From positions 1 through 64,000 of the forward strand of contig BNBH01000032.1 of assembly GCA_014655195.1 (NCBI GenBank): a DNA stretch of 64,000 nucleotides, in the 5' to 3' direction. Below, in pieces: positions 27,104-35,439 of this stretch. Position 1 is the first letter of the stretch; the number at the start of each line of letters is the position of its first letter. A program made the translations under genes and the position numbers. This DNA is from Streptomyces cellulosae. GTDB taxonomy: Bacteria; Actinomycetota; Actinomycetes; Streptomycetales; Streptomycetaceae. The notes beneath the pieces were generated by a model that was not told the DNA's origin, ran no database searches, and saw only the letters and a program-made list of their open reading frames with translations.

Positions 27104-27699
27104 CCAGGACGGCCGTACCGTCCTTGACGGCCGAGGACTGGAATGACCTCTATGCCTCCGGACGTGTGGCACCCCGGCTCATCGGCGACGGTGAACGCCG
27201 GGCCGCCCACAGCAGGTTGTCCCTGGTCCGCGGTATGCGTGCGGTCGATCTTGGCTGCGGCACCGGGAAGTGGACACGACAGCTCGCGGCCTGGGGCCTG
27301 GACACGATCGGCTTGGACTTCTCCCAGGTCGCCCTGGAGCAGGCCTGCGCTGCAGTGAGCCGCGCCCGCTACGAGCTGTGGGACATCGACAACAACGCGA
27401 CGTCCGGCCTGCTACTTCCGGGCAGCGTCGACATCGTTTCCTGTCGGCTCTCCTTCTCGTTCTTCGACCGATCCCGGCTGCTGCCGAACGTGCAGCGGTG
27501 GCTGGCCCCGCGAGGTCGGCTCTACATCCTCACGGACGTCGCCGATCAGCACGACGGGCAGCTCCCTCCGTACGAGTGCGCAATGACCGAGGAGGAGATC
27601 TCGTCCCTCGGCAACGACGGCTGGCATGTGCGGAACATGTTCCGGCTCAACCGGCGGGCGGGGATCGTCCTCCAACCTTCCGGACCGCCTGGGCCGTGA
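27100..27699 (+). CDS. Class I SAM-dependent methyltransferase
   Basis: A 199-residue protein with motif I MRAVDLGCGTGKWTRQLA, motif II IGLDFSQVAL and a later VDIVSCRLSF and YILTDVADQH. ATG at 27100 overlaps the preceding stop (ATGA). The small size suggests a single catalytic domain. Substrate unknown. Confidence 0.82.
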   Translation: MTRTAVPSLTAEDWNDLYASGRVAPRLIGDGERRAAHSRLSLVRGMRAVDLGCGTGKWTRQLAAWGLDTIGLDFSQVALEQACAAVSRARYELWDIDNNATSGLLLPGSVDIVSCRLSFSFFDRSRLLPNVQRWLAPRGRLYILTDVADQHDGQLPPYECAMTEEEISSLGNDGWHVRNMFRLNRRAGIVLQPSGPPGP

Positions 27700-27827
27700 A
27701 GCCCCTTCCCACCGCGGGGCGCGCCAGATCCCGAGCAGCCCTGCCGATCGTTCCGCGGAGAGGAAGCGTCACCTTCCCACGCGGGCCCCTGTACTTGATC
27801 GACACCCATGAAGAAAGGCAGGTCCCC

Positions 27828-28817
27828 ATGACCATGGCGTCACCGACGCAGTCCGCTCGCGGTACGGGTCGTGTTCCGGCGGACTCGGCCGACGGCGTCT
27901 GGACGTGGGCCGACGAGGGCGACCCGGAGTGGTCGTGGCTTCCTCGGTCCCGGACCGTCCCGGTCCCGTGCGGGAGGTACTTCGACGCCGTCCGCATGCC
28001 GGCCGACATCGCCGCGCCCGCCCTCCGGCGCCTCGGCAGCGGCTCGGGGCCGGTCCTGGCCAACGACGTCACCCGCGTTTGGTGGGCTCTCCTGCCGCTC
28101 GGGGAAGCCGAGCCGGGCCGCTGGGCGCCCGGGGTCCGGGTCCTGCGCCGGGGCACCGTCATCGGCATACCGCCGCGCGAGGTCACGGGAGGCAAGGACG
28201 TCCACTGGGTCGTCACCCCGGGGGCCAACACCACCTCCGCGACCCGGCTGCGCGAGGCCCTGATCGCTGCCGAGACCGCCCCCTCCCTCCCCGTGCTCCG
28301 CCCGGTGAACCGCCCCGTCTCACCGGCGAGGCGCCTGGCCCCGGCGCCGGACACAGCAGCGCTCCCTTTGAACCCCCGGCCGCTCACACCGACGCAGCTG
28401 CGCACCGGCCGGCTCCTGCTCGCCGGGAATACCAATCAGGAAATCGCCGCCGAACTGCAGGTGTCCGTGACGACCGTGCGCGATCACCTGAAGGGGATCG
28501 GCTACCGGGCCGGCGGAACCACCCCGGCCGGCCGAGCTGCCGCCCTCCTGGCCGGCGGACATCTCCCACCGCCGCAGACCGCCATGGCCGCGCCCGAGTT
28601 CACCTCCGACGACCTGGCCCTCATCCGAGCCGTCGCAGAGCTCTCCCACCCGGCCAGCGTGCCGATGCACCTGCGCGACTCCCAGGAGGACCACCTCGCG
28701 CAGCTTCGGCAGGCGGCCGGAGCCAGAAGCAACGCACACCTCGTCGCCTTGGCCTGGACACAGCTCACCGCTGCCCAGAGCCGCCCGATCGCGACGTCGG
28801 GCACGGAGGCATCATGA
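27828..28817 (+). CDS. LuxR-type HTH protein with primase/polymerase-like N-terminal domain
   Basis: A 329-residue protein. Residues about 20-150 (PCGRYFDAVRMPADIAAPAL, GSGPVLANDVTRVWWALLPL) resemble the bifunctional DNA primase/polymerase-like fold seen in other Streptomyces small proteins. Residues about 185-250 are a LuxR HTH (LTPTQLRTGRLLLAGNTNQE, VSVTTVRDHLKGI). A second helical module ends with NAHLVALAW, echoed by THLVGLGHAW in the protein at 34832-35398. ATG at 27828; the stop overlaps the next start. Confidence 0.65.
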   Translation: MTMASPTQSARGTGRVPADSADGVWTWADEGDPEWSWLPRSRTVPVPCGRYFDAVRMPADIAAPALRRLGSGSGPVLANDVTRVWWALLPLGEAEPGRWAPGVRVLRRGTVIGIPPREVTGGKDVHWVVTPGANTTSATRLREALIAAETAPSLPVLRPVNRPVSPARRLAPAPDTAALPLNPRPLTPTQLRTGRLLLAGNTNQEIAAELQVSVTTVRDHLKGIGYRAGGTTPAGRAAALLAGGHLPPPQTAMAAPEFTSDDLALIRAVAELSHPASVPMHLRDSQEDHLAQLRQAAGARSNAHLVALAWTQLTAAQSRPIATSGTEAS

Positions 28818-30352
28818 CCCACCTCAACAACTCCGTGGCCGTCAAGGAGTCCGGGATGCCGCAGCCGCAACCACGTACCCTGCTGCAGCATCTCCTGGAG
28901 ACCACCCCCGGGTTGAACTGCACGACGTGGGCCCGGTTTCAGGTTCTGTGGGGACGCATGGCGAGCGAGGCAGCACAGGGCTTAGGCCTCCCGAAGCTCG
29001 CCCAAGTCCGCGTATCGCGTTCCAGCTACCAGCGGTGGCTCTCCGGCGCCCACGTCACCAAGGGCGACACGGCGGTGATCCTGGAGTGGTACTTCGGCAA
29101 GAGCGCTGCCGAGCTGGCCCGGCCCGTACCCCACCGGGAGATCGTGCGGCCCAGCCCGCTTGACCCGAGCACCCTCACCGCCGCCACGCGGGCCCTGGAC
29201 TACACCTGGAACACCTCCCGATACGTGCCGGGCGAGCCGAACACCGGCGTCATCGGGACCTGGGAGCTCTCCGGTGGCCGGCACTTCCACGGGACGGCCA
29301 TCGGCTTGCAGCTGTACGAGGCCGCGCCCGACGGCGATCAGGTCGAGCTCAAGGAAGCCGACCTGCCGCACCTGCAGTCCTACGTCCGATCGTCGCGCCG
29401 TGGGGTGGTCCTCGCCTCCCTCGGCGCCGCGGGCGGGACAGGCCTGTATCTGCTGGACGCCGCGCACGCCCGCCGTCAGCTCACCACCGGCCAGGTTCCT
29501 CGCATCCCTACCGCCTACAAGCTGGACGATCTCACCTTCTCGCTCGCGCGGGCGCTGTACGTCCTGGACGACGGCATGCTCGCCGACGACCTGCCGCTGT
29601 CCGACCGGGCAGAGGAGCTCGGCTACTACGTCAAGACCGGTGACTCGGCACCGCCGAGGTCGGACATGCCGGAGCTCTCACCGGTTGGCGCCGCGTGGCT
29701 CGGCTCCAGCCTGTGCGCGCAGTACATCACCCGGCGTCTCGACGAACTGCCTGCCGTCCCCGTGTTCTGGACCCGGGAAGCCACCGGCGAAGAGTGCGCT
29801 CCCTGGCTCCTGTTCCGGCACAAGCACGAGTACCTCCAGGCCGTGGCTAGCCGCTTCGCCGGCGCGGCCAGCCCTCTGGGGCGTGCCTTCTGCGTCCCGG
29901 AGCGGGCCGTTGACAGCACCGAGCCGTCTGAGCGGATCCTGCTGCTCCTCACCGTCGCGATGATGGAGATGCACCGGATCACGGTGTGGATCACCAGCGA
30001 CCCGGCCTACGCCCAGACCGAGGGGTTCGTCCTGGCCCAGGACCGGGCCATCCTGGCCAACTGGGTACGCGAGGACTCCGTGTGGCGTGTCGCCACCACG
30101 AGCGCCGTCCAGGATGTCGCCCCCTACCGGGAAGCGATCGCGCACGCCCAGGCCCACAGCATCGTCGACGGGCCCACCCCTGCCGCCCGGCTGCAGGCGC
30201 TGGCCGAGTACCTCGAGCTGGAGTGGACATGGCTGGTCGCCCGGTGTCGCGCGCTCGGTGAGAGCGGGATCACCGGCATGCTGCGGCCCCGCAGTCGTCA
30301 TCTCACGCTCACGGCCCTCGACCAGACTCTGCGCTTCCTCGGCGCGCTGTAG
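28814..30352 (+). CDS. Large regulator-like protein of unknown family, TTA-containing
   Basis: A 512-residue protein starting at an ATG inside the previous stop (ATGA). The N-terminus (LAQVRVSRSSYQRWLSGAHV) looks like an HTH domain. The rest (WNTSRYVPGEPNTGVIGTWE, RIPTAYKLDDLTFSLARALY, APWLLFRHKHEYLQAVASRF) resembles large Streptomyces XRE-like regulators, but I do not recognise a named family. A TTA codon at 28982-28984 (codon 57) suggests bldA control. Confidence 0.6.
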   Translation: MTHLNNSVAVKESGMPQPQPRTLLQHLLETTPGLNCTTWARFQVLWGRMASEAAQGLGLPKLAQVRVSRSSYQRWLSGAHVTKGDTAVILEWYFGKSAAELARPVPHREIVRPSPLDPSTLTAATRALDYTWNTSRYVPGEPNTGVIGTWELSGGRHFHGTAIGLQLYEAAPDGDQVELKEADLPHLQSYVRSSRRGVVLASLGAAGGTGLYLLDAAHARRQLTTGQVPRIPTAYKLDDLTFSLARALYVLDDGMLADDLPLSDRAEELGYYVKTGDSAPPRSDMPELSPVGAAWLGSSLCAQYITRRLDELPAVPVFWTREATGEECAPWLLFRHKHEYLQAVASRFAGAASPLGRAFCVPERAVDSTEPSERILLLLTVAMMEMHRITVWITSDPAYAQTEGFVLAQDRAILANWVREDSVWRVATTSAVQDVAPYREAIAHAQAHSIVDGPTPAARLQALAEYLELEWTWLVARCRALGESGITGMLRPRSRHLTLTALDQTLRFLGAL

Positions 30353-30417
30353 GCAGCCGCGGTGGAGGTCGATAGGCTCAACCCGCTACGCTCCCAAGGT
30401 GATCTGAGGAACCAGCG

Positions 30418-31443
30418 TTGACGAAGGACCGCACCCGCCCCACCGTTGTCGTGGTCGGCCTCGGTGGCACCATCGCCATGATGCCCTCCGACCGTGATGG
30501 AGCGGCTCGCCCCACCCTGAGCGCGGAGGACCTGCTCGCCGCGGTACCCCAGCTGGACGGCACGGACATCGACATCCAGACGCTGTCCCTCGCGAGCAAG
30601 CCCGGCGCCTCGCTGACGCTGGACGACATTGACCGCCTCGCCAACCGGCTCCGGGCGATGGCCGGTGAAGGCACCGTCGACGGCATCGTCGTAACCCAGG
30701 GAACCGACACCCTGGAGGAGACCGCCTACCTGCTGAGCCTGCTGTACGCGGAGCAGGCCCCGCTCGTCGTCACCGGAGCCATGCGCGCCCCGCACCTGGC
30801 CGGCGCCGACGGGCCAGCCAACCTGCTCGCGGCCGTCACCGTCGCGGCCAGCCCCCACGCCCGCGGCCTGGGCGTTCTCGTGGTCTTCAACGACCAGGTC
30901 TTCGACCCCGCGCGTGTCCGCAAGGCGCACAGCACCAGCACCAGCGCGTTCACCGCCCCCGACACCGGGGCCCTCGGCGTCGTCGCGGAAGGCGCCCTCC
31001 GCCTGCTCGCCGTCCCCGCGCACAAGCCCCGCCCCCTCGCCGCGACCCTCGACAGGCCAGCTCGCGTCGCCCTGTACTCCGCCACCCTCGGCGACGACGG
31101 CGCTCTCCTGGAGGTGCTGCTGAACCAGGTCGACGGCATGGTCATCGCCGGCTTCGGAGTCGGCCACGTCCCCGAGACCTGGGTTCCCGTCCTCGCGAAG
31201 GCGGCCCGGCGGATCCCAGTCGTCCTCGCCTCCCGCACCGGAGCCGGCACCACCCTCACGCGCGCGTACGGGTTCGACGGATCGGAGAAGGACCTGCTCT
31301 CCCGCGGTCTCATCGGCGCAGGCCACCTCGACCCGTACAAAGCCCGCCACCTCCTGACGGTGCTGCTGCGCAGCGGCGCCGACAACGACACGATCCGTGC
31401 GACGTTCGCTCCCGCCGGAACGACCGCGGAGGGACGAGGCTGA
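30418..31443 (+). CDS. Asparaginase-family amidohydrolase
   Basis: A 341-residue protein with both active-site threonine motifs of the asparaginase/glutaminase family: VGLGGTIAMM near the N-terminus and VVTQGTDTLEETAY at about residue 90, with the catalytic Asp. It lacks a signal peptide. TTG at 30418 follows TGAGGA. The downstream PPC-domain gene starts within its stop (TGATG). Free asparaginase and aminoacyl-amide or peptide amidase roles are both possible. Confidence 0.88.
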   Translation: MTKDRTRPTVVVVGLGGTIAMMPSDRDGAARPTLSAEDLLAAVPQLDGTDIDIQTLSLASKPGASLTLDDIDRLANRLRAMAGEGTVDGIVVTQGTDTLEETAYLLSLLYAEQAPLVVTGAMRAPHLAGADGPANLLAAVTVAASPHARGLGVLVVFNDQVFDPARVRKAHSTSTSAFTAPDTGALGVVAEGALRLLAVPAHKPRPLAATLDRPARVALYSATLGDDGALLEVLLNQVDGMVIAGFGVGHVPETWVPVLAKAARRIPVVLASRTGAGTTLTRAYGFDGSEKDLLSRGLIGAGHLDPYKARHLLTVLLRSGADNDTIRATFAPAGTTAEGRG

Positions 31444-31907
31444 TGCGAGCCACCGAACTGACCCTGGGGCGCTCTTTCGCGCTGGCCTTCGACGACGGCG
31501 ACGACTTCGTCAAGGAGCTCACCGGCTTCTGCGCGGAGCAGGGGATCCGGCAGGCGATCATCCCGATGTTCCTCGGCGGATTCCGGCGGGTGCACCTGGT
31601 GGGGACAGCCGGTCCGCTGCAGGACCCGGAAGCGCCCGTGTGGGACGAGACGGTCCTGGAGACGGTGGAGGCCGTCGGCGCCGGGACCCTCGCCTGGAGC
31701 CCGGATACCGACTCCCTGGCCCCGCACCTTCACGTCGCGGTCGGACGCAAAGACCTCGAGGCCGCCGGCAGCGTGTCCCATCTGCTGTGGGCCGAGGTCC
31801 AGTTCATCCAGGAGTTGGCTCTACAGGAAGTCACCTCTCCCCCGATGTTGCGCCCCACGTGCGGTCCGTACAGCGTTCCTACGCTCACCTTCGATCCGTC
31901 TCGCTGA
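31443..31907 (+). CDS. PPC/DUF296-domain protein
   Basis: A 154-residue single-domain PPC (DUF296) protein: LGRSFALAFDDGDDFVKELT, the family loop, and the conserved histidine stretch SLAPHLHVAVGR. PPC domains form trimers, and in plants they accompany AT-hook DNA binding; bacterial roles are unclear. Tight coupling to the asparaginase-like gene suggests that they act on the same substrate or signal (inference). Confidence 0.8.
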   Translation: MRATELTLGRSFALAFDDGDDFVKELTGFCAEQGIRQAIIPMFLGGFRRVHLVGTAGPLQDPEAPVWDETVLETVEAVGAGTLAWSPDTDSLAPHLHVAVGRKDLEAAGSVSHLLWAEVQFIQELALQEVTSPPMLRPTCGPYSVPTLTFDPSR

Positions 31908-32219
31908 CGAGCCCACCTTCCCAGGAACTGCGCCGGTCGGCCCTCTGCCACCGGGGATCCCGCACTCCGCCATGCAGGTGGTGAACTCGCAGTACGCGAC
32001 TGGGGCGCCTCCGGCGGCGCTTCGCCCTGGGTTCTGTCCACCCTGGACAGCTCGCCCTGCCCCTGAACCTGGCTGGTATCCGGCGGCTCCTCCACCGTGG
32101 CGCCCGACCGCATGCCAGCACCCAGAGGGTGGGAAACCTCGGTGAGCAGGTCTGTCCCACCCCCGATGCAGAATGCGGAGACTCTTCTCGAGCCCCAGCG
32201 CAGTAGGAAGGTGGGCCGG
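31908..32219. other. Convergent intergenic region, no gene recognised
   Basis: About 310 bp between the PPC-domain gene and the 3' end of the methyltransferase operon. I looked for a short RiPP precursor that could go with the radical SAM gene and found none with coding bias or a core-like repeat. No strong terminator stands out. Confidence 0.45.
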
Positions 32220-33362
32220 CTACAGGGTGGCCGTCCAGCCGCCGCGGGTGAGGGTGGTCTCACCGTCGGGCGTGATGGTGACCTGCGCCCCGTACACCGG
32301 CAGCTCCCCGACCCAGTTGAGGCGGTCCAGGATCTCCTCCAGAGGGTCCCACAGACGGCGCGGGCCTCCCTGGTACACCGTGGGGGCCTCTCGGGGAGCG
32401 GTAGCGTGGGCGCGGACCCATGAGCCGTCGGGATGGGCCATCCAGACCGTGTGCCTGCCGTCCGGGGACCAGCGGTGGCGGTGTTCGATGCCCGGCACCT
32501 GAAGCTGGAGCATGGAGCGGACGCTCCATGCTTCCGGCACGAACACCAGATGGTGGCGGCTGACGCTCTCCTCGCCGGCGCCGCACCTCGCCTCCGTCCA
32601 GACGGAGGCCGGGACCGTCTCCTCGTAGTCCTCGCCCTGGCGGGCGCTCATGAAGGAGGCCGGCTCGAAGGAGGTCCAGCCGCGGGCGCCGCCGTCCGGG
32701 GTTTTGTCGGCGTAGAGGATCAGGCCGGTTCCGGTGATCGTGGTCACGAGCCGGCCGTAGGGGCGCAGAGCCTGAAGCCAGGCAGCCGGGATGGTCGGCA
32801 CGGAGACGGTGGACACGATCCGGTCGAACTCGCCGGGGAGCGGCCCCTGCGTGAGGTCGCAGACCGCGGTCTTGGGGCGGAGCCCGATGGAGGCGAGCCG
32901 GTCGGTGGCGGCCTCCACGAGGTAGGGGTCGACGTCGACGCTCGTCACCCGGTCGGCGCCGAGGCGGTGGCAGGCCAGGGCGGTGCCGTAGCCGGTGCCA
33001 GTGGTCACCAGCGTGCGACACCCGTCGGTGATGTCCGCGTGCCGGTACATCCCCAGGACCAGGCCCGGCTCCGTCGAGGACGACGTCGACACCCCGGCGG
33101 TGACGACGGTGCCCGGTTCGGCGTGATCGGCGTGCAGAGCCCCGACCCGCGTCACCAGCGTGGTGTCGCTGTACGCAGCGGCGAGCCACGCGTCGGGGTC
33201 GGCCGCGCCGTCGCGCACTACCCGGCCGCCAGCCGCCTGGTCCCGCTCGTACCACCGGGGCACGAACAGGTGCCGAGGTGTACGGGCGACGGCGGCCTCC
33301 CAGGGGGATCCGGGCCGGGCTACCTTCTCGCCCAGCCGCTGGGCATGTGTCTCCCAGTCCAT
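32220..33362 (-). CDS. Isoaspartyl-type methyltransferase, like those of ATP-grasp peptide maturation systems
   Basis: A 380-residue protein. ARTPRHLFVPRWYERDQ, AYSDTTLVTRVG, the His in LHADHAEPG and LVTTGTGYGTALACHRLGAD (SAM loop) follow the PCMT-like family. The long C-terminal half (SMLQLQVPGIEHRHRW, GGPRRLWDPLEEI, YGAQVTITPDGET) matches the methyltransferases that accompany ATP-grasp ligases in graspetide-type clusters. No ATP-grasp gene is present here; the partners are a radical SAM enzyme and a cupin. ATG at 33362 follows GAGGAG. Confidence 0.8.
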   Translation of the reverse strand: MDWETHAQRLGEKVARPGSPWEAAVARTPRHLFVPRWYERDQAAGGRVVRDGAADPDAWLAAAYSDTTLVTRVGALHADHAEPGTVVTAGVSTSSSTEPGLVLGMYRHADITDGCRTLVTTGTGYGTALACHRLGADRVTSVDVDPYLVEAATDRLASIGLRPKTAVCDLTQGPLPGEFDRIVSTVSVPTIPAAWLQALRPYGRLVTTITGTGLILYADKTPDGGARGWTSFEPASFMSARQGEDYEETVPASVWTEARCGAGEESVSRHHLVFVPEAWSVRSMLQLQVPGIEHRHRWSPDGRHTVWMAHPDGSWVRAHATAPREAPTVYQGGPRRLWDPLEEILDRLNWVGELPVYGAQVTITPDGETTLTRGGWTATL

Positions 33363-33390
33363 GTCCGCTTCTCCTCTACCTCGGCCGGCC

Positions 33391-34251
33391 TCAGCCCATC
33401 GGCCCGCAGGAGCCGCCCCCGGACGAGCTGTCGTCCGAAGGCCCGCAGTCCGGCCCGCAGGGGTCCGCCGACATCCGGGCCGGGACGCTCGCGCGGGCCT
33501 GCGCCCACTCGGGGCTGGCCAGGATCGACGCGAGCGGCCTCTCGCGCACGGTGCCCGCCGTCGCCAGGAAGCGGCCGATCTCGCAAGGCGCCACCCGGCC
33601 GTCAGGGAGCACGGCGGCCTTGCCGTTGGCGCACCGTCCGCACAGCGACGACGTGGACGGGAGCAGCCCGCCGGCGGCGCGGCCGACCGGGCGGACCGGG
33701 TCGACGGAGGCGGTGACCCCGAGGGCTTCCATCTCGGCGCGGGCCTGCTGCGCCCGCTGGCCGTCCCCGTGATCGACGATGGCGACCCGCAGCTTCACCT
33801 TCCGCTCTACGGCTTCGATGATGGCGGCGTGCGTCGCGGCGTGGGACCCGTTTCGACCAGTGACGGCGTCGTGCTCGGCAGCGACGTCGCTGTAGTACGA
33901 GGTGGCGACGCTCACCCGCGGGTCCTCGAAGAGCGCCCAGTGCTCGGCGCGGACCTTGTAGAGGTTGGAGTGGACCCGGACGTGCAGGCCGACGCGCAGT
34001 GCGTGCTCGACGAGCTCGGTGAAGCCGGGGTGCAGGGTGGGCTCGCCGCCGATGAACTGCACGGTGCTCGTGCCGAGGGCGGCGGCCTCGTCGATGAGCC
34101 GGTGCCAGTCGTCGGTGGTCATGCTGCCGTGGCCCTTGGTCGGGCCGGCCTCGGCGTAGCACTGACCAGGGCAGGTCAACTGGCAGCTGGAGGTGATCTC
34201 CAGCGAGAGGAAGTCAACCGACGTAGTGGGGCGGGTGTCCAAAACGGTCAT
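33391..34251 (-). CDS. Radical SAM protein with C-terminal Cys-rich region
   Basis: A 286-residue radical SAM enzyme. The cluster motif is SCQLTCPGQCYAEAG, spaced C-x3-C-x3-C rather than the canonical C-x3-C-x2-C. FIGGEPTLHP is the SAM-contacting GGE-type motif. The C-terminal half has LCGRCANGKAAVLPDGRVAP followed by CEIG, a twitch/SPASM-like auxiliary cluster region, and ends in a flexible CGPDCGPS tail. The start ATG overlaps the cupin stop (ATGA). Peptide modification is likely by analogy, but no precursor is visible. Confidence 0.8.
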   Translation of the reverse strand: MTVLDTRPTTSVDFLSLEITSSCQLTCPGQCYAEAGPTKGHGSMTTDDWHRLIDEAAALGTSTVQFIGGEPTLHPGFTELVEHALRVGLHVRVHSNLYKVRAEHWALFEDPRVSVATSYYSDVAAEHDAVTGRNGSHAATHAAIIEAVERKVKLRVAIVDHGDGQRAQQARAEMEALGVTASVDPVRPVGRAAGGLLPSTSSLCGRCANGKAAVLPDGRVAPCEIGRFLATAGTVRERPLASILASPEWAQARASVPARMSADPCGPDCGPSDDSSSGGGSCGPMG

Positions 34252-34676
34252 GGGGTGCTCCTGTCTGGGGCCTTGTAGCCGGGGATGGAGGGCCACCGCA
34301 CGGTCAGGACGACCGACTCTTCCTCTGCGATCCACGAGTGGTCGACGCCGCGTCCCCAGACGACGTAATCGCCCGGTTCCTCAAGCAAGGCGTCGCCGCC
34401 GTCTTCCTCGCGGAGCTGGACGCGGAACTTGCCGCTGACGAGGACGAGGAGGCTTTCGCGTTCCTCGCCGGTGACCCAGGCGGTGCGCTGGTCACCGCGC
34501 CGGTGGACTCCCCACTTGATCTCGACATCCGTGCTGTGCCGGAGGTCGCCGGGGGTCTTGAAATGGCCGAGGAGCCACCCCTGGTCGTCGAGTGCGTCCT
34601 TGCCCGCGTTGCCCTTGTATACGCGGTCGTTCACGGTCGGGAACGTAGCAGAGGTGCGGTGGTGTTCGGGGTGCAT
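34248..34676 (-). CDS. Cupin-domain protein
   Basis: A protein of about 142 residues: DDQGWLLGHFKTPGDLRHST, DVEIKWGVHRRGDQRTAWVT, LLVLVSGKFRVQL, GDYVVWGRGVDHSW. The histidines and Glu suit a small metal-binding cupin. Similar proteins are sometimes mislabelled signal peptidase I. ATG at 34676 lacks an obvious ribosome-binding site and GTG at 34634 is an alternative. It is the first gene of the cupin / radical SAM / methyltransferase operon. Confidence 0.7.
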   Translation of the reverse strand: MHPEHHRTSATFPTVNDRVYKGNAGKDALDDQGWLLGHFKTPGDLRHSTDVEIKWGVHRRGDQRTAWVTGEERESLLVLVSGKFRVQLREEDGGDALLEEPGDYVVWGRGVDHSWIAEEESVVLTVRWPSIPGYKAPDRSTP

Positions 34677-34831
34677 CAGATCTAAAGGGCTCGTTCGTAG
34701 ATGGAGGTAATGAGGTCGTTGTCCGGGGTGGGGTGGGGTGGGGGCGTTGTCGGTGATGCCGGTGATTGGGCGGCGCCCGGTGGTGTTGTCAGGGGTGCGG
34801 CCGGCGGAGCGCACAGATCGGCGGAGGCCGA

Positions 34832-35398
34832 TCAGGGTGAGGAACTTGCCAACTGCTTCACCAGGGTTGTCGGTGCGCAGCGTGTAGACGACGCGGGGTG
34901 CCGCGGCTTGGTGTTCGTCTCGATGAACTCGCTTCGCGCGGGGCTGGCGTTAAGGAGTCCCCAGGCGTGGCCGAGGCCGACCAGGTGCGTGTCGTTGGCG
35001 GCCCCGGCCTTGTCGACGAGGTCGGCGATCATCGGGCGGACATCGGCTGGGGCGATCTCGACCGCTCGGGCGATGTCGTGGGTCTCCGGGTGCTCGGCGA
35101 GCGCGCGCAGCAGCCGCAGGTCCTGCTCGCTGAAGTCGGGGATGTGCTCGGGGGCCGGCGGTGGAGGTACCTGTCCGCTGGCCAGTACGGCGTGGGCGCG
35201 GGCGGGCCGGCCGCGGCGGCTGGTGATGCCGTACTTCTTGCCGATGGCGACGATGTGGCCGGTGAACGTCGTGGTGCTGATGCCCAGGGCTTGGGCGCCG
35301 TCGGCGTTCGATGCTCCGGCGACCAGGTGTGCGGCGGCCCGCTTCTCGGCCGGGGTGAGCTGGGTGAGTTCTTGTGCGGTGCGGATCTTCACAGGCAT
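34832..35398 (-). CDS. LuxR-like helix-turn-helix protein
   Basis: A 188-residue protein. LTPAEKRAAAHLVAGASNAD followed by ISTTTFTGHIVAIGKKYGI is a LuxR-type HTH; a second helical block (FSEQDLRLLRALAEHPETHD) ends in THLVGLGHAWGLL. The same two-part plan occurs at the C-terminus of the protein at 27828-28817, so the two are probably related. It lies between the radical SAM operon and the diterpene cluster and could regulate either. Confidence 0.6.
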   Translation of the reverse strand: MPVKIRTAQELTQLTPAEKRAAAHLVAGASNADGAQALGISTTTFTGHIVAIGKKYGITSRRGRPARAHAVLASGQVPPPPAPEHIPDFSEQDLRLLRALAEHPETHDIARAVEIAPADVRPMIADLVDKAGAANDTHLVGLGHAWGLLNASPARSEFIETNTKPRHPASSTRCAPTTLVKQLASSSP

Positions 35399-35439
35399 GG
35401 GAGGTGCTTTCGGTGGTGAGGTGAGTACCCCGGCTCAGG

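Noticed and set aside
31908..34831. RiPP precursor for the cupin / radical SAM / methyltransferase operon
   Set aside because: No short frame with coding bias, ribosome-binding site and core-like repeat was found on either side.
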